A stretch of DNA of 64,000 nt from Thalassovita autumnalis (GCF_001458255.1 NZ_CYSB01000037.1:33801-97800), one strand, 5' to 3'. Shown: positions 10,220-19,483, numbered from the stretch's first letter. Numbers and translations: made by a program. Notes: generated from the letters alone by a model not told the origin.

Positions 10220-13002
10220 ATACGTTTCACCTTGCCCAGTCGGGCTTTCACGCCCTCGAACGCCTCGTCGCAGCCGAATCCTGGGAAATGGGTGGGGCCC
10301 TCGGCGTCGCAGCTGACCCCTACCCACATCAGATCGCAAACCTGCGTCGCATCCTTGCCGACACGGAAATCCGTCACTTGCTCGCCGATGAGGTCGGCAT
10401 GGGCAAAACGGTGCAGGCTTTGATGATCCTCAATATCCTGCGCAGGCGCGATCCGTCCTTGCGGGTCGCAATCGTTGCACCCGAACGCATCTGCTACCAG
10501 TGGCAGGTCGAGCTTTCGGCGCGCGGCCACATAGCGGCCCACATCCTGACAGACGCAGATGAAGAGCAGGAGCATCCCGATGGCGAAGGATATGTCCACC
10601 TGATAAAAGCGGACATGGTCTGCAGGCAACCGGCACGTCCCTCGCCTGAATATTATGACATGCTCATCGTGGACGAGGTCCATGCCATGAATCTCGATGA
10701 CGCAACGTTTCTTTCCAACATGTGCCGTGAGCGTGGAAACTCTCCACGGTTCAGACACGTCCTGCTGCTGACCGCAACGCCACGGCTGGGCAATCCTGCT
10801 TGGGCGCAGGCGGTAATTGGCGCGATCGAACCAGAACGGTCTGCAATAGCCAATCTCCTCGGTCGCGAGCCCCTCGAATTCATTGCTGAAGAGGCCGCTG
10901 CGGCGCGGGGGCGCGTGGCGGACGGCGCACTCTCCGCCGCGGCATATAGAACAGCCTTCGCAGCAGATCGTCGCATCCTCCGCCAAACGCGGAGCCAGTG
11001 GCCCGGCGTTGCGCCGACGCGAAAGGTGCGCACGGTCCGAACCGCGCCCTCTGATGCCGAAATTCCGAAGATCATGCTGCAAAATGCAGCCTGTCGCGAC
11101 GGTCGCGACAGCACGATAGCGTCTGCCCCTTGGTTGCAGTGCTGTCAGATGTTCCGTGCCGGATCAAGCCTACGCGCCGTTCTGCGCCACCGAACCTTCT
11201 CGGCTTATCCGGACTTGCGTGACGAGGTGGAGTCCACGCTGTCACGCAATCCCGGCAATGCATTGTTCGACGACCTTTGCGACGTGTTGCTCGGCTTCTG
11301 GCAAAAGGATGCAGAGCGGCGCATAATTGTTGTTGCCGGAGACACGCCCACCGTCGACATGCTGGAACGGCGCCTGTCGGACATGTTCCCGCACCTCTCA
11401 GACGGCGGGATCGCGACCATGCGTGGTCGCTACAACACCGATCTGGTGGATGTGGTCAGCGCCGTGCAGAGCCAAGCCACGGTCCTGATCATGGAGGAAT
11501 TTGTCGAGGCGGGTCTCAACCTTCACAATTTTGCTGCTGACATGATCTTCTACAATCTGCCGTGGCAGGCCTCGCGTATTGATCAGCTCATCGGTCGCCT
11601 CGACCGCCTCCGCTCCGGCGGGCTGAGTGCGTACATTAAAGATCGAACTGTAGGCACGATCGGCATATGGCGCTTGGTTGTCGCCGGTTCCGCAGATGAG
11701 AGGGTTCTGGAAGCCCTCGACCTTCTTGATGTTTTCGAGCACCCTTTGCCGTACCTCGACGAAGCCCTGTCCCAACGCATCGACGGGATCATCACCGACG
11801 CGGCGGCTGGTCGAGCCAATTTCAGGCAGGCTGCTTCTGAACTGAAAGAAGAGCTTTCCTTCGGTCTAAATCAATCCGGAGAAAGCGTTGCTACGGTGGC
11901 ACCGGGCACGCCGGATGACATCACAGAGGTCGTTGGTAGTATTCGTGAAGCGGAGCATGCAGGAAATACTTGGTTGCGTTTATTGCACGTTAGTGGCGCG
12001 TTGAAAGGCGGTTTTCCAAAAGCCAACGATGGCGAGCGTGTCGCGACATTGTCTTTGCCGCTGCTCTTGGAAAAGAGCCCCTATAAACTCGGTGCAATGA
12101 CAACGCAGGAATCCGAAGTTTTCCGCTGGCGCCGGGACCGGCTTGGAAAGCCTCCCAAAAAAGATGTGGTCCTGCCAAATGATCGCCTCGGAAAACGGGC
12201 ACGTTTCTTTTCGACCGGAGACGAATTGCATGATGACTTGGTTCGTCAAGCATACGCTACGTTGAAAGCCGGGACGGTGTCACCGATCCCGGTCGGCGTC
12301 CATTTGTCGGATGATAACCTGGCTGCAGATCTGATCGGGAAGACAATTCTTCTGGTTCGTAGCGCTTGGCGACCCTCATTGCTCAAGGACAAACAGCTCA
12401 GAGTGCGCGACGACGATGTTCCTGCTGTTCGCGTGGGCCGCCTTTCAGACCGCCGGTGGATCTCCACCCTGTTCCCGGATGCTGTCAGAACGCGCTGCCT
12501 CGTCGTCTCCGATGACGGGAGCGTCGAGGTCTGCACCGACGAGATCGCAAGAGCCCTCCTCAGAGAAGGCTGCAAACCGACAACGAACCGTCAGATCCAA
12601 ATGACGATTTCGCCTTTCCGCCAAGTTCAGAAGCTTGTGACCGCGCTGGAACGGGAGATGATCCATGAAGATCGCCAGTGCCTTGGGAAGTTGCGCGAGG
12701 AAGCAACGGCGGCCTTTTCAGACAGAAAGCAGATTTTGACGTCTGAGACAGAAACATATGTTCGATGGAAGCAACTCAGCATCGAGCAATTGCGCTTACG
12801 CAACATCACAGACCAGCAACAGATTCAGATGACAGAAGGTCAGATCGCCGCTGAACAGCGACGCATGGAAACGCGGATATCAGGAATGACGGACCGGTTG
12901 AGAAGTCTTGAAGACGCGCTTTTAAGCCTTGCAAACCATTCGAAGACGGAAAGCTACGTCATCTTGGTCCGTGTCCTTCCGTCACCCAAGCTTTCGATCT
13001 AA
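10216..13002 (+). CDS. SNF2-family helicase, DrmD-like
   Basis: A 928-residue SNF2/RapA-type ATPase. Near residue 55-75 it has LADEVGMGKTVQALMIL (motifs I/Ia), then VDEVH (motif II), LLTATPRLGN (motif III), and QLIGRLDRLR (motif VI) near residue 460. After the helicase core comes a ~450-residue C-terminal region ending in a predicted coiled coil (about residues 850-910, rich in Glu, Gln and Arg). Class 1 DISARM carries a SNF2 helicase, DrmD; this gene is the natural counterpart but lies on the opposite strand from drmA and drmB. Translationally coupled to the unknown 979-residue gene. SNF2 family membership is certain; DrmD equivalence is inferred from context. Confidence 0.8.
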   Translation: MNTFHLAQSGFHALERLVAAESWEMGGALGVAADPYPHQIANLRRILADTEIRHLLADEVGMGKTVQALMILNILRRRDPSLRVAIVAPERICYQWQVELSARGHIAAHILTDADEEQEHPDGEGYVHLIKADMVCRQPARPSPEYYDMLIVDEVHAMNLDDATFLSNMCRERGNSPRFRHVLLLTATPRLGNPAWAQAVIGAIEPERSAIANLLGREPLEFIAEEAAAARGRVADGALSAAAYRTAFAADRRILRQTRSQWPGVAPTRKVRTVRTAPSDAEIPKIMLQNAACRDGRDSTIASAPWLQCCQMFRAGSSLRAVLRHRTFSAYPDLRDEVESTLSRNPGNALFDDLCDVLLGFWQKDAERRIIVVAGDTPTVDMLERRLSDMFPHLSDGGIATMRGRYNTDLVDVVSAVQSQATVLIMEEFVEAGLNLHNFAADMIFYNLPWQASRIDQLIGRLDRLRSGGLSAYIKDRTVGTIGIWRLVVAGSADERVLEALDLLDVFEHPLPYLDEALSQRIDGIITDAAAGRANFRQAASELKEELSFGLNQSGESVATVAPGTPDDITEVVGSIREAEHAGNTWLRLLHVSGALKGGFPKANDGERVATLSLPLLLEKSPYKLGAMTTQESEVFRWRRDRLGKPPKKDVVLPNDRLGKRARFFSTGDELHDDLVRQAYATLKAGTVSPIPVGVHLSDDNLAADLIGKTILLVRSAWRPSLLKDKQLRVRDDDVPAVRVGRLSDRRWISTLFPDAVRTRCLVVSDDGSVEVCTDEIARALLREGCKPTTNRQIQMTISPFRQVQKLVTALEREMIHEDRQCLGKLREEATAAFSDRKQILTSETETYVRWKQLSIEQLRLRNITDQQQIQMTEGQIAAEQRRMETRISGMTDRLRSLEDALLSLANHSKTESYVILVRVLPSPKLSI

Positions 13003-13150
13003 GATGTTTTCGGAATGCCGGAGAAAGGGTGACCGTTTAGTCTGGCCGATCTGGCGGAGCCTATCGGAAATCGACATTCTTGCTCTCCTTCAAACGACGT
13101 CAGAGCGGGTAGACCGGACGACTACTCCCTTCGCCCGCGGCTTTGGGCCG

Positions 13151-14227
13151 TCACCGTCGTCCAAGTCGACCCAGTCTCGCCAGCTGCGCCAGCATTTTTG
13201 ACCCCGAGTCTGCGGATCCTGTGCCTACTGCGGAACCCGTCTGCCCCATGCCTTGTCTCACGGGCATCTGCTGCACGCCGAAGAACTGCCGCGCCCGGAG
13301 AGCTGCGTATTCCCCCCCACTTGCCCCACCGATCAGGTAGCGATTGTAGGCCTGCTGGCTGCCCATGGCGGCGCGGGCGAAGCTGTAACCGCCGCCGAGA
13401 CCACCTGAGAGGGCGGGCATCATGATGTTTCCGGAGATCGCGCGAACGATGAACGGCGTGGCGATAATGAAGCCCTTGGCCATGAGGACCATCATGAAGA
13501 AGGGGATGAGCGCGCCGATGTTGGAGGCCCCTTCCGGGTCGCCAAGCTCGCCGATCAGAGCGGAAGAGACGCCAGTGATCGTTGCGAACACCCCTGCGAC
13601 GACGATTGGGTAGAGTGCGAAGGAAACCAACGCCGAAAGCCAACGCGCGAAGTAATCCTTGGTCACTTCGAACAGGGTCAGGAAAATCATGACCGGTGCG
13701 ATCCCGATCAGAAGTGCGATCATCAGGCGGGATGCCACGAGGATGAACGCGGCGAGCCCACCGAGGATCGAAAGCAAGAGGACCCCGACAATGTCGAGCA
13801 TGGCACCTGCCATCCAGTTCAGCTCTGATCCGGCGGCATTGAGGTAGTCGCCGAGTTCCGCGATCAGCCGGTCGAATTCTTCGGCGAAAGTTCCAGAAGG
13901 CCCCGGGGTGCCGCCACCAACCGAAGCAACCAACGCGCCTGCGATGCTGTCGATGCCGGCCAAGATAGCGGCGGAGAGGGCGTTGAACTGCACCCAGTTG
14001 GTGGAGAATATCCCGATCAACCCGATCTTGACCGCGAGCCAGAAGGCCGTGCGCCCGTCCATCGCTTTGTACTGGTAGATCATGTTCAGGAAGACGAGGA
14101 TCACCACGAGCGTTGTTCCCAGGACGAGAAGCGTGCCGACCGTTGCCGCGACCGACCCGAACTGGGTTTCTGCGGCGGTGTCGAGATAGCCCTGGGAGGT
14201 TTCAACGAAATAGGTGACGACGCTCAT
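13151..14227 (-). CDS. virB6: VirB6/TrbL-type T4SS inner-membrane protein
   Basis: A 358-residue polytopic protein with at least five hydrophobic segments (about residues 30-50, 60-80, 150-215 as several helices, and 225-265), and a Gly/Ser/Gln-rich soluble tail. This fits VirB6, the channel-forming inner-membrane component of type IV secretion systems. It is the last gene of the leftward virB operon and faces the 3' end of the SNF2 gene across a 148-nt spacer. ATG at 14227. It comes after virB11 rather than after virB5, which differs from the Agrobacterium order. Confidence 0.85.
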   Translation of the reverse strand: MSVVTYFVETSQGYLDTAAETQFGSVAATVGTLLVLGTTLVVILVFLNMIYQYKAMDGRTAFWLAVKIGLIGIFSTNWVQFNALSAAILAGIDSIAGALVASVGGGTPGPSGTFAEEFDRLIAELGDYLNAAGSELNWMAGAMLDIVGVLLLSILGGLAAFILVASRLMIALLIGIAPVMIFLTLFEVTKDYFARWLSALVSFALYPIVVAGVFATITGVSSALIGELGDPEGASNIGALIPFFMMVLMAKGFIIATPFIVRAISGNIMMPALSGGLGGGYSFARAAMGSQQAYNRYLIGGASGGEYAALRARQFFGVQQMPVRQGMGQTGSAVGTGSADSGSKMLAQLARLGRLGRR

Positions 14228-14239
14228 GACGGGGCTGCC

Positions 14240-14653
14240 TTACCAATTGCCCGCGGCTTCGCAGATGGCCTTGGCGGCAGGGCGGGCAGCGTTTGCGCGG
14301 CGGTTGTAGGCGTCCGAGGCTTGCAGCATCTCCCATCGTTCGTCACTCGCGTACCTTTCCCGAAACACCGCCTCGGCAGCGTCCCAAGAGGGGAACCGGG
14401 TTTCACAGTCGCAGCTTTCGGTCTCGACGATGCGCTCGAGATTCTGGGCGCGGTAGATGTCTTGAACCAACACGCGCTGATAGGCTTGGCGCAGGGGGAT
14501 CTCCTGCATCCACATGGGTTCAGCGGGCCGGTCTGGACAGACGTCGAAACTGCGCTCGAGGGTCGGCACGAGATTGCGCTCAGCGAAGCCGGGTGCCGAC
14601 GTCAGGCCCAAGACCAGCGCAGTCAGTACGAGGGTACAGCCCGCCTGCCTCAT
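14240..14653 (-). CDS. secreted hypothetical protein in the T4SS operon
   Basis: A 137-residue protein with a clear signal peptide (hydrophobic stretch about residues 5-22, cleavage near GFAE) and three Cys in the mature part, including a CDC pair. It therefore probably lies in the periplasm. It starts by ATGA overlap with the DUF4177 gene and sits just before virB6, so it is translated with the secretion machinery. I do not recognise a domain. It could be an accessory chaperone or pilus-related factor, but nothing in the sequence proves that. Confidence 0.7.
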   Translation of the reverse strand: MRQAGCTLVLTALVLGLTSAPGFAERNLVPTLERSFDVCPDRPAEPMWMQEIPLRQAYQRVLVQDIYRAQNLERIVETESCDCETRFPSWDAAEAVFRERYASDERWEMLQASDAYNRRANAARPAAKAICEAAGNW

Positions 14654-14844
14654 GCCGTGGCTCTGGCGGGTGTGGTCTCGCGCTTAAGGAAGACAGTGTG
14701 TCCCACGTTGGCGAATTCCGAGGAGCTGATCGACACGACCTCCCAGCCTTCGGCCCCCTTCACATTTAGGCTGGCCTGCATGTCGGCAAGACTGGTTTTG
14801 CGGGTCATGGGAAAGGACAGGATATCGTATTCAAAGGTTTTCAT
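14650..14844 (-). CDS. DUF4177-like small protein
   Basis: A 64-residue protein beginning MKTFEYDILSF and containing GAEGWEVVSI followed by FLKRE, which is the compact pattern of DUF4177 proteins. No signal peptide, so cytosolic. Start overlaps the virB11 stop as ATGA and its stop overlaps the next start the same way. The role of this family is unknown; the tight coupling to virB11 suggests a link to T4SS expression or assembly. Confidence 0.65.
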   Translation of the reverse strand: MKTFEYDILSFPMTRKTSLADMQASLNVKGAEGWEVVSISSSEFANVGHTVFLKRETTPARATA

Positions 14845-15827
14845 TGGGAAGCTCCGATCTCATTGGTGCCGGGGAGGTAGAATTCGGTGATGCCGCGTTT
14901 GCCATCATGGCGACCGGCCTGGATGATTACGTCGATGGAGTTCTCGATGTACTGGATCATGTCGGCATAGGTCATCGGGATCTCGGTCTTGAGTGCGGCG
15001 ATGGCCAGACGCTGCACGGCAAGTTGCGGGGTTTCTGCGTGCAGCGTGGTCATTGAGCCGCCATGGCCAGTGTTGATCGCCTCGAGGAAGGTCATGGCTT
15101 CCTTGCCTCGCACCTCGCCCAGGATGATCCGGTCGGGGCGCATGCGCAACGTTGCGGTGAGCAGCACATCGGCGGTCTGGAACTCCGCATCGCGATTGGC
15201 GATGAGGGTCACGGCATTGGGCTGGGTCGGCAGAAGCTCGGCGGCTTCCTCGATGGTGACGATGCGTTCCTCGGATGGCACGTGCGAGAGGATCTTGCGT
15301 GCAGCCACGGTCTTGCCGGTGGAGGTGCCGCCAGAGACGATCATGTTAAGCTTGTTGTCGACGCAAAAGGCCAGCGCATCGTCGATCACGCCCGCGGCCA
15401 CCACTTCGCGCAGTTCGTGGGTTTTCTCGAGGCGGAGTTCTTCAAGCTTGCGTTCCTTGCCAAAAAGGAAATCAAGCGCAATTCCCTCGAGCGGCAGGCT
15501 TGAGAAGAACCGAAGGCTGATCGACATGGCCGAGAGCACGGCAGGCGGGGTGATGACCTGTGCGCGGATCGGACGGCCCTTGTAAGTGATCGAGACCGAG
15601 ACGATGGGGCGGTCCTTGCTCATCGTGGTGTTGGCAGAGGAGGCGATCTGGTTGCCGAGGTCCTTCACTTCGGTTGCTGTCAGCTTCTGGTCCAGCTTTC
15701 TCATGAAGTGATCGCCCTGGAACTCGCCCCAGCAGGTTCCGTCTGGGTTGATGCAAATCTCGATGACATCGTCGCGGGCGGCGGCGTCGATCCGGTCGAG
15801 CGAGGTTTGAAGATAGCTCAGCGACAT
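14841..15827 (-). CDS. virB11: VirB11 secretion ATPase
   Basis: A 328-residue traffic ATPase. The N-terminal domain is followed by Walker A GGTSTGKT about residue 175, the Asp box RIVTIEEAAELL, Walker B-like RPDRIILGEVRGKEA and the His box GHGGSMTTLHAE, all hallmarks of VirB11/GspE enzymes. It powers pilus assembly and substrate transfer at the inner membrane together with VirB4. I start it at the ATG at 15827 (MSLSYLQ), 4 nt after the virB10 stop; the longer frame upstream is out of register with the family. Confidence 0.93.
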   Translation of the reverse strand: MSLSYLQTSLDRIDAAARDDVIEICINPDGTCWGEFQGDHFMRKLDQKLTATEVKDLGNQIASSANTTMSKDRPIVSVSITYKGRPIRAQVITPPAVLSAMSISLRFFSSLPLEGIALDFLFGKERKLEELRLEKTHELREVVAAGVIDDALAFCVDNKLNMIVSGGTSTGKTVAARKILSHVPSEERIVTIEEAAELLPTQPNAVTLIANRDAEFQTADVLLTATLRMRPDRIILGEVRGKEAMTFLEAINTGHGGSMTTLHAETPQLAVQRLAIAALKTEIPMTYADMIQYIENSIDVIIQAGRHDGKRGITEFYLPGTNEIGASQ

Positions 15828-15831
15828 GGGC

Positions 15832-17211
15832 TCAGAATATCTCCAGATCGCGGTCGACCATGACCGTGACGCGGGCGCCCTGGTCGACATAGATGACCGG
15901 GCCGATCGAGAGGTAATCGCCAATCACACTGTCCGTGGCATCGGCAAGATCATCGCCCACGTCTTCGAGCACATCCGCGGCGGTTTCGTCCTGCACATTT
16001 GCAGCGGCTGCACTAGGCGCGGCGGAGATCAGTGAAATCAGCGCGGCCGAGCCGAAGCGCTCGTCAAAGCGCGTGTCGACAAAGCCGGTGACGCCGGAGC
16101 GACCCAATTCATCGCCCCCAAAAGAACTGATCTGGATGGTCTGGTTGTCGGGCAGAATGATCCGGTCCCAAGCGATCGTGACCCGGCGCTGCGCGATATC
16201 AACGCCCGAACGATAGCGCCCGATGAGGCGGGATCCACGCGGGATCAAGAGCCGAGAACCGTCGAAACTGAACACGTCTTCGGAAACAACGGCCCGGGTC
16301 TGGCCGGGCAGAGAGCTGTCGAGGGCGGTTTCCATGACGGCCTGGATCATCGTGCCCTGGATGATCGTGTTGGAGGGGTTGGCGATGACCTCAGCTTGCG
16401 TCACCGAAGTGGGCAGCGCACCATTCAGCACAAAATCCGTCACTTCCCCAAAAGTCCGTTCGGTCAAAGCAGTTTCATTTGCGCCTGAGGTGCCGCCAAA
16501 GGCGATGGTGGGCGAGGTGATGCGGCGCTCCTGAAACGCGCGCTCCTCAGCAGCGCGGCGTTCAAGTTCCGCGAGCCGTCGTGCTTCTTCCTCGCGGCGC
16601 AGCCGTTCTTCTTCCCGCGCGCGCAACTCGTCCTCGGTGGGCCCGGTGGGTGCGGGGAGGGGGCGGTTGGCCTCGAGTTGGGCCAGTTCCAGATCCATGC
16701 GGAGTTGCTCAAGGCTGCGATCCCGCGCCGTCAGTTCGTCCTGGAATCGTTGCTGTGCGGCTTCCGAGGCGGCTTGGAGCGCAGCGATCTGAGCGGTCAG
16801 CGCGTCGATCGCCTCTGCGGCGGCGGTGTCTTCCTCGACGACCGGTTCAGGGGCGTTGCGCAATTCCTCGATCTGGGCCTGAAGGGCTGCGAGCTGTGCC
16901 AGAAGCTCAGCATTGGGCTCGACCGGATCGGGTGCGACGAACACAACCTCGGGCTCGGGCGGGGGCAAGGTCTCGATGGTGCCGAACCCGTCGCCTTCGT
17001 TCTGGAAAACGTCCGGCGTGGCCGTGGGAAGGGCTTCCTCTTCCTCGGGTTGGGACATGAGATAGAGCAACGCACCGCCCGCGCCGATCACGAGGACGAC
17101 GACCAAAGCGAGCAGCGGTGAGCGCCGTGGGGCAGGGGGCGAACCAGCGCCCTTACCTTGTTCTAGAGCAGCGAGGCGTTTCTCGAGGTCTGCGTTTCCA
17201 GTATCGCTCAT
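15832..17211 (-). CDS. virB10: VirB10 core-complex protein
   Basis: A 459-residue protein with a short cytosolic N-terminus, one membrane helix (about residues 30-50), a Pro/Glu-rich region, a long Ala/Gln/Glu/Arg coiled coil (about 90-230), and a C-terminal beta-barrel domain with IPRGSRLIGRY and TIAWDRIILPDN, typical of VirB10/TraB/TrbI. It spans the envelope as part of the VirB7-9-10 core. Start ATG at 17211 overlaps the virB9 stop as ATGA; upstream residues in the frame lie inside virB9. Confidence 0.93.
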   Translation of the reverse strand: MSDTGNADLEKRLAALEQGKGAGSPPAPRRSPLLALVVVLVIGAGGALLYLMSQPEEEEALPTATPDVFQNEGDGFGTIETLPPPEPEVVFVAPDPVEPNAELLAQLAALQAQIEELRNAPEPVVEEDTAAAEAIDALTAQIAALQAASEAAQQRFQDELTARDRSLEQLRMDLELAQLEANRPLPAPTGPTEDELRAREEERLRREEEARRLAELERRAAEERAFQERRITSPTIAFGGTSGANETALTERTFGEVTDFVLNGALPTSVTQAEVIANPSNTIIQGTMIQAVMETALDSSLPGQTRAVVSEDVFSFDGSRLLIPRGSRLIGRYRSGVDIAQRRVTIAWDRIILPDNQTIQISSFGGDELGRSGVTGFVDTRFDERFGSAALISLISAAPSAAAANVQDETAADVLEDVGDDLADATDSVIGDYLSIGPVIYVDQGARVTVMVDRDLEIF

Positions 17212-17903
17212 GAGCCTACCCCCGCAGGTGGTGTGGCCTCGATGCAGACCACCTCCTCCCCGATCCGCAGCACCCATTGTCGGTTCACGCCTGAAACCCG
17301 GATCACGCCGTCCTCGGTGGCTTGCGTGTTGACCGTGCGCTCACGGCCATTGGCGTAGCGGAAGATCGCAGGCACCGGCGCGTTCCGCGGAAATTCGAAA
17401 TACGTAAAGGTCCCGTCATCCCAGACACGGGTGGGGGTGAACTCGGTCCGCGCGCTGGCACCGTAATTATAGTTCGGCGCTTGGGCCGCGATGGCACGTG
17501 TGGGCCGCGTATTGTCTTCGGGGTAGCGGAACTGGACCACGTAAAAGGTCGGACTGCGGGTCTCCTGGACGTTGAAGTAGTAGCTCCGGCGGTTCGTATA
17601 GACTGTCACATTGGTATGCACCCCGCGTGCGACGGGCTTGATCGCGAAGGCCTGCCCGCCCGGCACACCGTCGATCTCGAAGCCCTCCGTGTCGCCGGCG
17701 ATGATCGAGCGAATGCTTTCCCCCTCACCGAACTCGACCGTGGTCACATGGGTAAGCGAGACATTGAGACGGTAGACCTGACCCTCCTGGTAGGTGGCCA
17801 AGCGCACCCGGCTGTCGTTGGGACCGCCACGCGGGATGGCTTCGGCAGAGGCGAGGCCGGGCAACAGGGCAATGACAAAAATAAGCGATCTTATAAACAA
17901 CAA
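17208..17903 (-). CDS. virB9: VirB9 outer-membrane core protein
   Basis: A 231-residue protein with a signal peptide (FVIALLPGLASAEA) and the VirB9/CagX pattern, including the C-terminal segment with YEFP-like YFEFPRN, VPAIFRYANGRE and a late VCIEA. It joins VirB7 and VirB10 in the envelope core. The start is unusual: a TTG at 17903, supported by GGAGA seven nt upstream inside the end of virB8; there is no ATG that would keep the signal peptide. Confidence 0.9.
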   Translation of the reverse strand: MLFIRSLIFVIALLPGLASAEAIPRGGPNDSRVRLATYQEGQVYRLNVSLTHVTTVEFGEGESIRSIIAGDTEGFEIDGVPGGQAFAIKPVARGVHTNVTVYTNRRSYYFNVQETRSPTFYVVQFRYPEDNTRPTRAIAAQAPNYNYGASARTEFTPTRVWDDGTFTYFEFPRNAPVPAIFRYANGRERTVNTQATEDGVIRVSGVNRQWVLRIGEEVVCIEATPPAGVGS

Positions 17904-17905
17904 CG

Positions 17906-18562
17906 TCAGTTCTCCAATCTGTCGGAGCGGATGGAATATTCGAGGACGGTGAAGCCGAATGGATTGGTCCAGACCTCGTCGATGGAGCGGCGGGTCTCGG
18001 GGCGGAACTCGAAGAGAAGCGTGGCGGTGAAGAGGCCTGTCTGGACCCCGTTGATCGATGTCAGGCGCTTGCGCAGGCGCACGGTGGCGCGGTTCGTGCC
18101 GATGCGGTTGATGCTGAGGATTTCGACATCAAGCCGGGCATTGGGGCCATAGACGGTCGGCGGGTAGTTCTCATTGGCGCTGTTCCAGATCTGTCGCAGC
18201 CCGCTCTCGGCAGCTCCGTCCGAGCGGCGCAGGACGCTGCGGATGCGCAGATCGTTATCGAGCTGGTTATAGACCTCCCGGTCGGTCACGTAGCGGAAGA
18301 CTTCCGCCTCGATGATGGCCTGGTTGGCTGTGACGGACGTCGCGCCCACCGAGGCCTCGGGGAGCGCGAAACCGGTGGCGGGATCATAGGGCACGACCAC
18401 GGGCGGCGGATCGACATCAAGGATGGCAACGGCCGCTGCGCTCAGGCATCCGAGGATGCCTAAGATGAGGCCGATGAGCCCAAGGCGTTGCCAGAGCCGT
18501 TCGCGGCGCAGGGCACCATAGACCAGCTCTTCTTCGATGATTTCTTGTTCAGTCGCCACCAT
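17906..18562 (-). CDS. virB8: VirB8 inner-membrane assembly protein
   Basis: A 218-residue bitopic protein: cytosolic N-terminus, one membrane helix at about residues 27-50, and a periplasmic NTF2-like domain containing the typical YVTDREVYNQ and ATVRLRKR stretches. It nucleates assembly with VirB9 and VirB10. ATG at 18562. Unlike its neighbours it is not overlapped by the upstream gene: a 111-nt spacer filled by a nested inverted repeat separates it from virB5. Confidence 0.9.
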   Translation of the reverse strand: MVATEQEIIEEELVYGALRRERLWQRLGLIGLILGILGCLSAAAVAILDVDPPPVVVPYDPATGFALPEASVGATSVTANQAIIEAEVFRYVTDREVYNQLDNDLRIRSVLRRSDGAAESGLRQIWNSANENYPPTVYGPNARLDVEILSINRIGTNRATVRLRKRLTSINGVQTGLFTATLLFEFRPETRRSIDEVWTNPFGFTVLEYSIRSDRLEN

Positions 18563-18576
18563 TCATGCCCCCGCTC

Positions 18577-18673
18577 GGCGTTTCGAAACAAGCGGCATCG
18601 GTTCTTCGCTGCCTCTCGCTGCGCTCGAACGCGAAAACCGATATTTGTTTTTGCGGGTCAATTTCGAAACGCC
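18577..18673. repeat. nested 97-nt inverted repeat between virB5 and virB8
   Basis: Outer arms GGCGTTTCGAAA (18577-18588) and TTTCGAAACGCC (18662-18673) are perfect 12-nt inverted repeats. Inside them ATCGGTT-TTCGC pairs with GCGAA-ACCGAT with a single bulge, and AAACAA pairs with TTGTTT between the two. The RNA of the virB transcript would fold into one long hairpin beginning right at the virB5 stop codon. No T-run follows, so it is not an obvious terminator. It may be a stability or processing element, or a small mobile palindrome. Confidence 0.75.
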
Positions 18674-19483
18674 TTAGTCTGCCCGCAGGTCCGGCAAGGT
18701 GAAATCCATGAATCGCTGTTCTTCGGCGATGGTGGCGGCATCGATCACGCCGCCGGTGCCATCGCCCACGGTCTGGATGGCTTCGAGCTGCCACATGGCG
18801 ACCAGCGCAATGGCGAGCTCCGCGGTCACGCGCGTGTTGAGATCGATGCTTTCCTTGAGTTCGTCCATGTCGTCGATAAGCCCCACAAGGCGGTCGACCC
18901 GCTCGAGCGATTGGCCGGCATCCTCATAGCTGTTCTGGGCGGCGGCTGAGACGAGCGCGCCGGTTGTTGCCTGCGTCGCCACGCGGTTCGCGCCCGGATT
19001 GCCGCTGGTGGCCATTTCCGAGAGGGTGTCATCGTCAAATCCGAGATCGGCCAGCACCCGATCCATCTGGGTTTCGATTTCGCCTGCGCCGGAGCCCGAG
19101 AGGCCGGAGAAATCCCCCGTCTTGATCGCCTCAATCGTGGCGAGGATGTCCCCGAACTCCTGGTCGAGTAGGCCATTGAGTTCGTCTTCCATCTCGGTGC
19201 GGATGATTTCGGGAAGCTCGGCGAGGCGGGTGAGCGCTTCATAGGTTCTTTGCAGCTCCGCGAGTTGATCCGTGAGTGTGGCTAGCTGTTCACGGAGCTG
19301 CGTCAGCTGCTCGTTTTGCAGAATCTCGTCTTCGATCATCTGCCGGAGCTGCTGGATGTTTTGCGCGATGTTCTGGGTATCGACGACCGGCACGCCTTGC
19401 GCGAGGGCAGGGGATAGGGCGCCCAGATGCAAACCAATCCCAAGCGTTGTGGCCAAGGCCGTCCTCAAGAATAGATGTCCCAT
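18674..19483 (-). CDS. virB5: VirB5-type pilus-tip protein
   Basis: A 269-residue protein with a signal peptide (cleavage after SPALAQ), then a long heptad-like region rich in Gln, Leu and Glu (about residues 35-90) and an Ala-rich C-terminus. This is the pattern of VirB5 minor pilins. The start overlaps the stop of the transglycosylase gene as ATGA. Sequence conservation in this family is weak, so position in the operon carries much of the evidence. Confidence 0.8.
   Translation of the reverse strand: MGHLFLRTALATTLGIGLHLGALSPALAQGVPVVDTQNIAQNIQQLRQMIEDEILQNEQLTQLREQLATLTDQLAELQRTYEALTRLAELPEIIRTEMEDELNGLLDQEFGDILATIEAIKTGDFSGLSGSGAGEIETQMDRVLADLGFDDDTLSEMATSGNPGANRVATQATTGALVSAAAQNSYEDAGQSLERVDRLVGLIDDMDELKESIDLNTRVTAELAIALVAMWQLEAIQTVGDGTGGVIDAATIAEEQRFMDFTLPDLRAD

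Noticed and set aside
13122..13643. Long minus-strand frame of 173 codons inside virB6
   Set aside because: Low-complexity Arg/His-rich product out of frame with the clear VirB6 protein.
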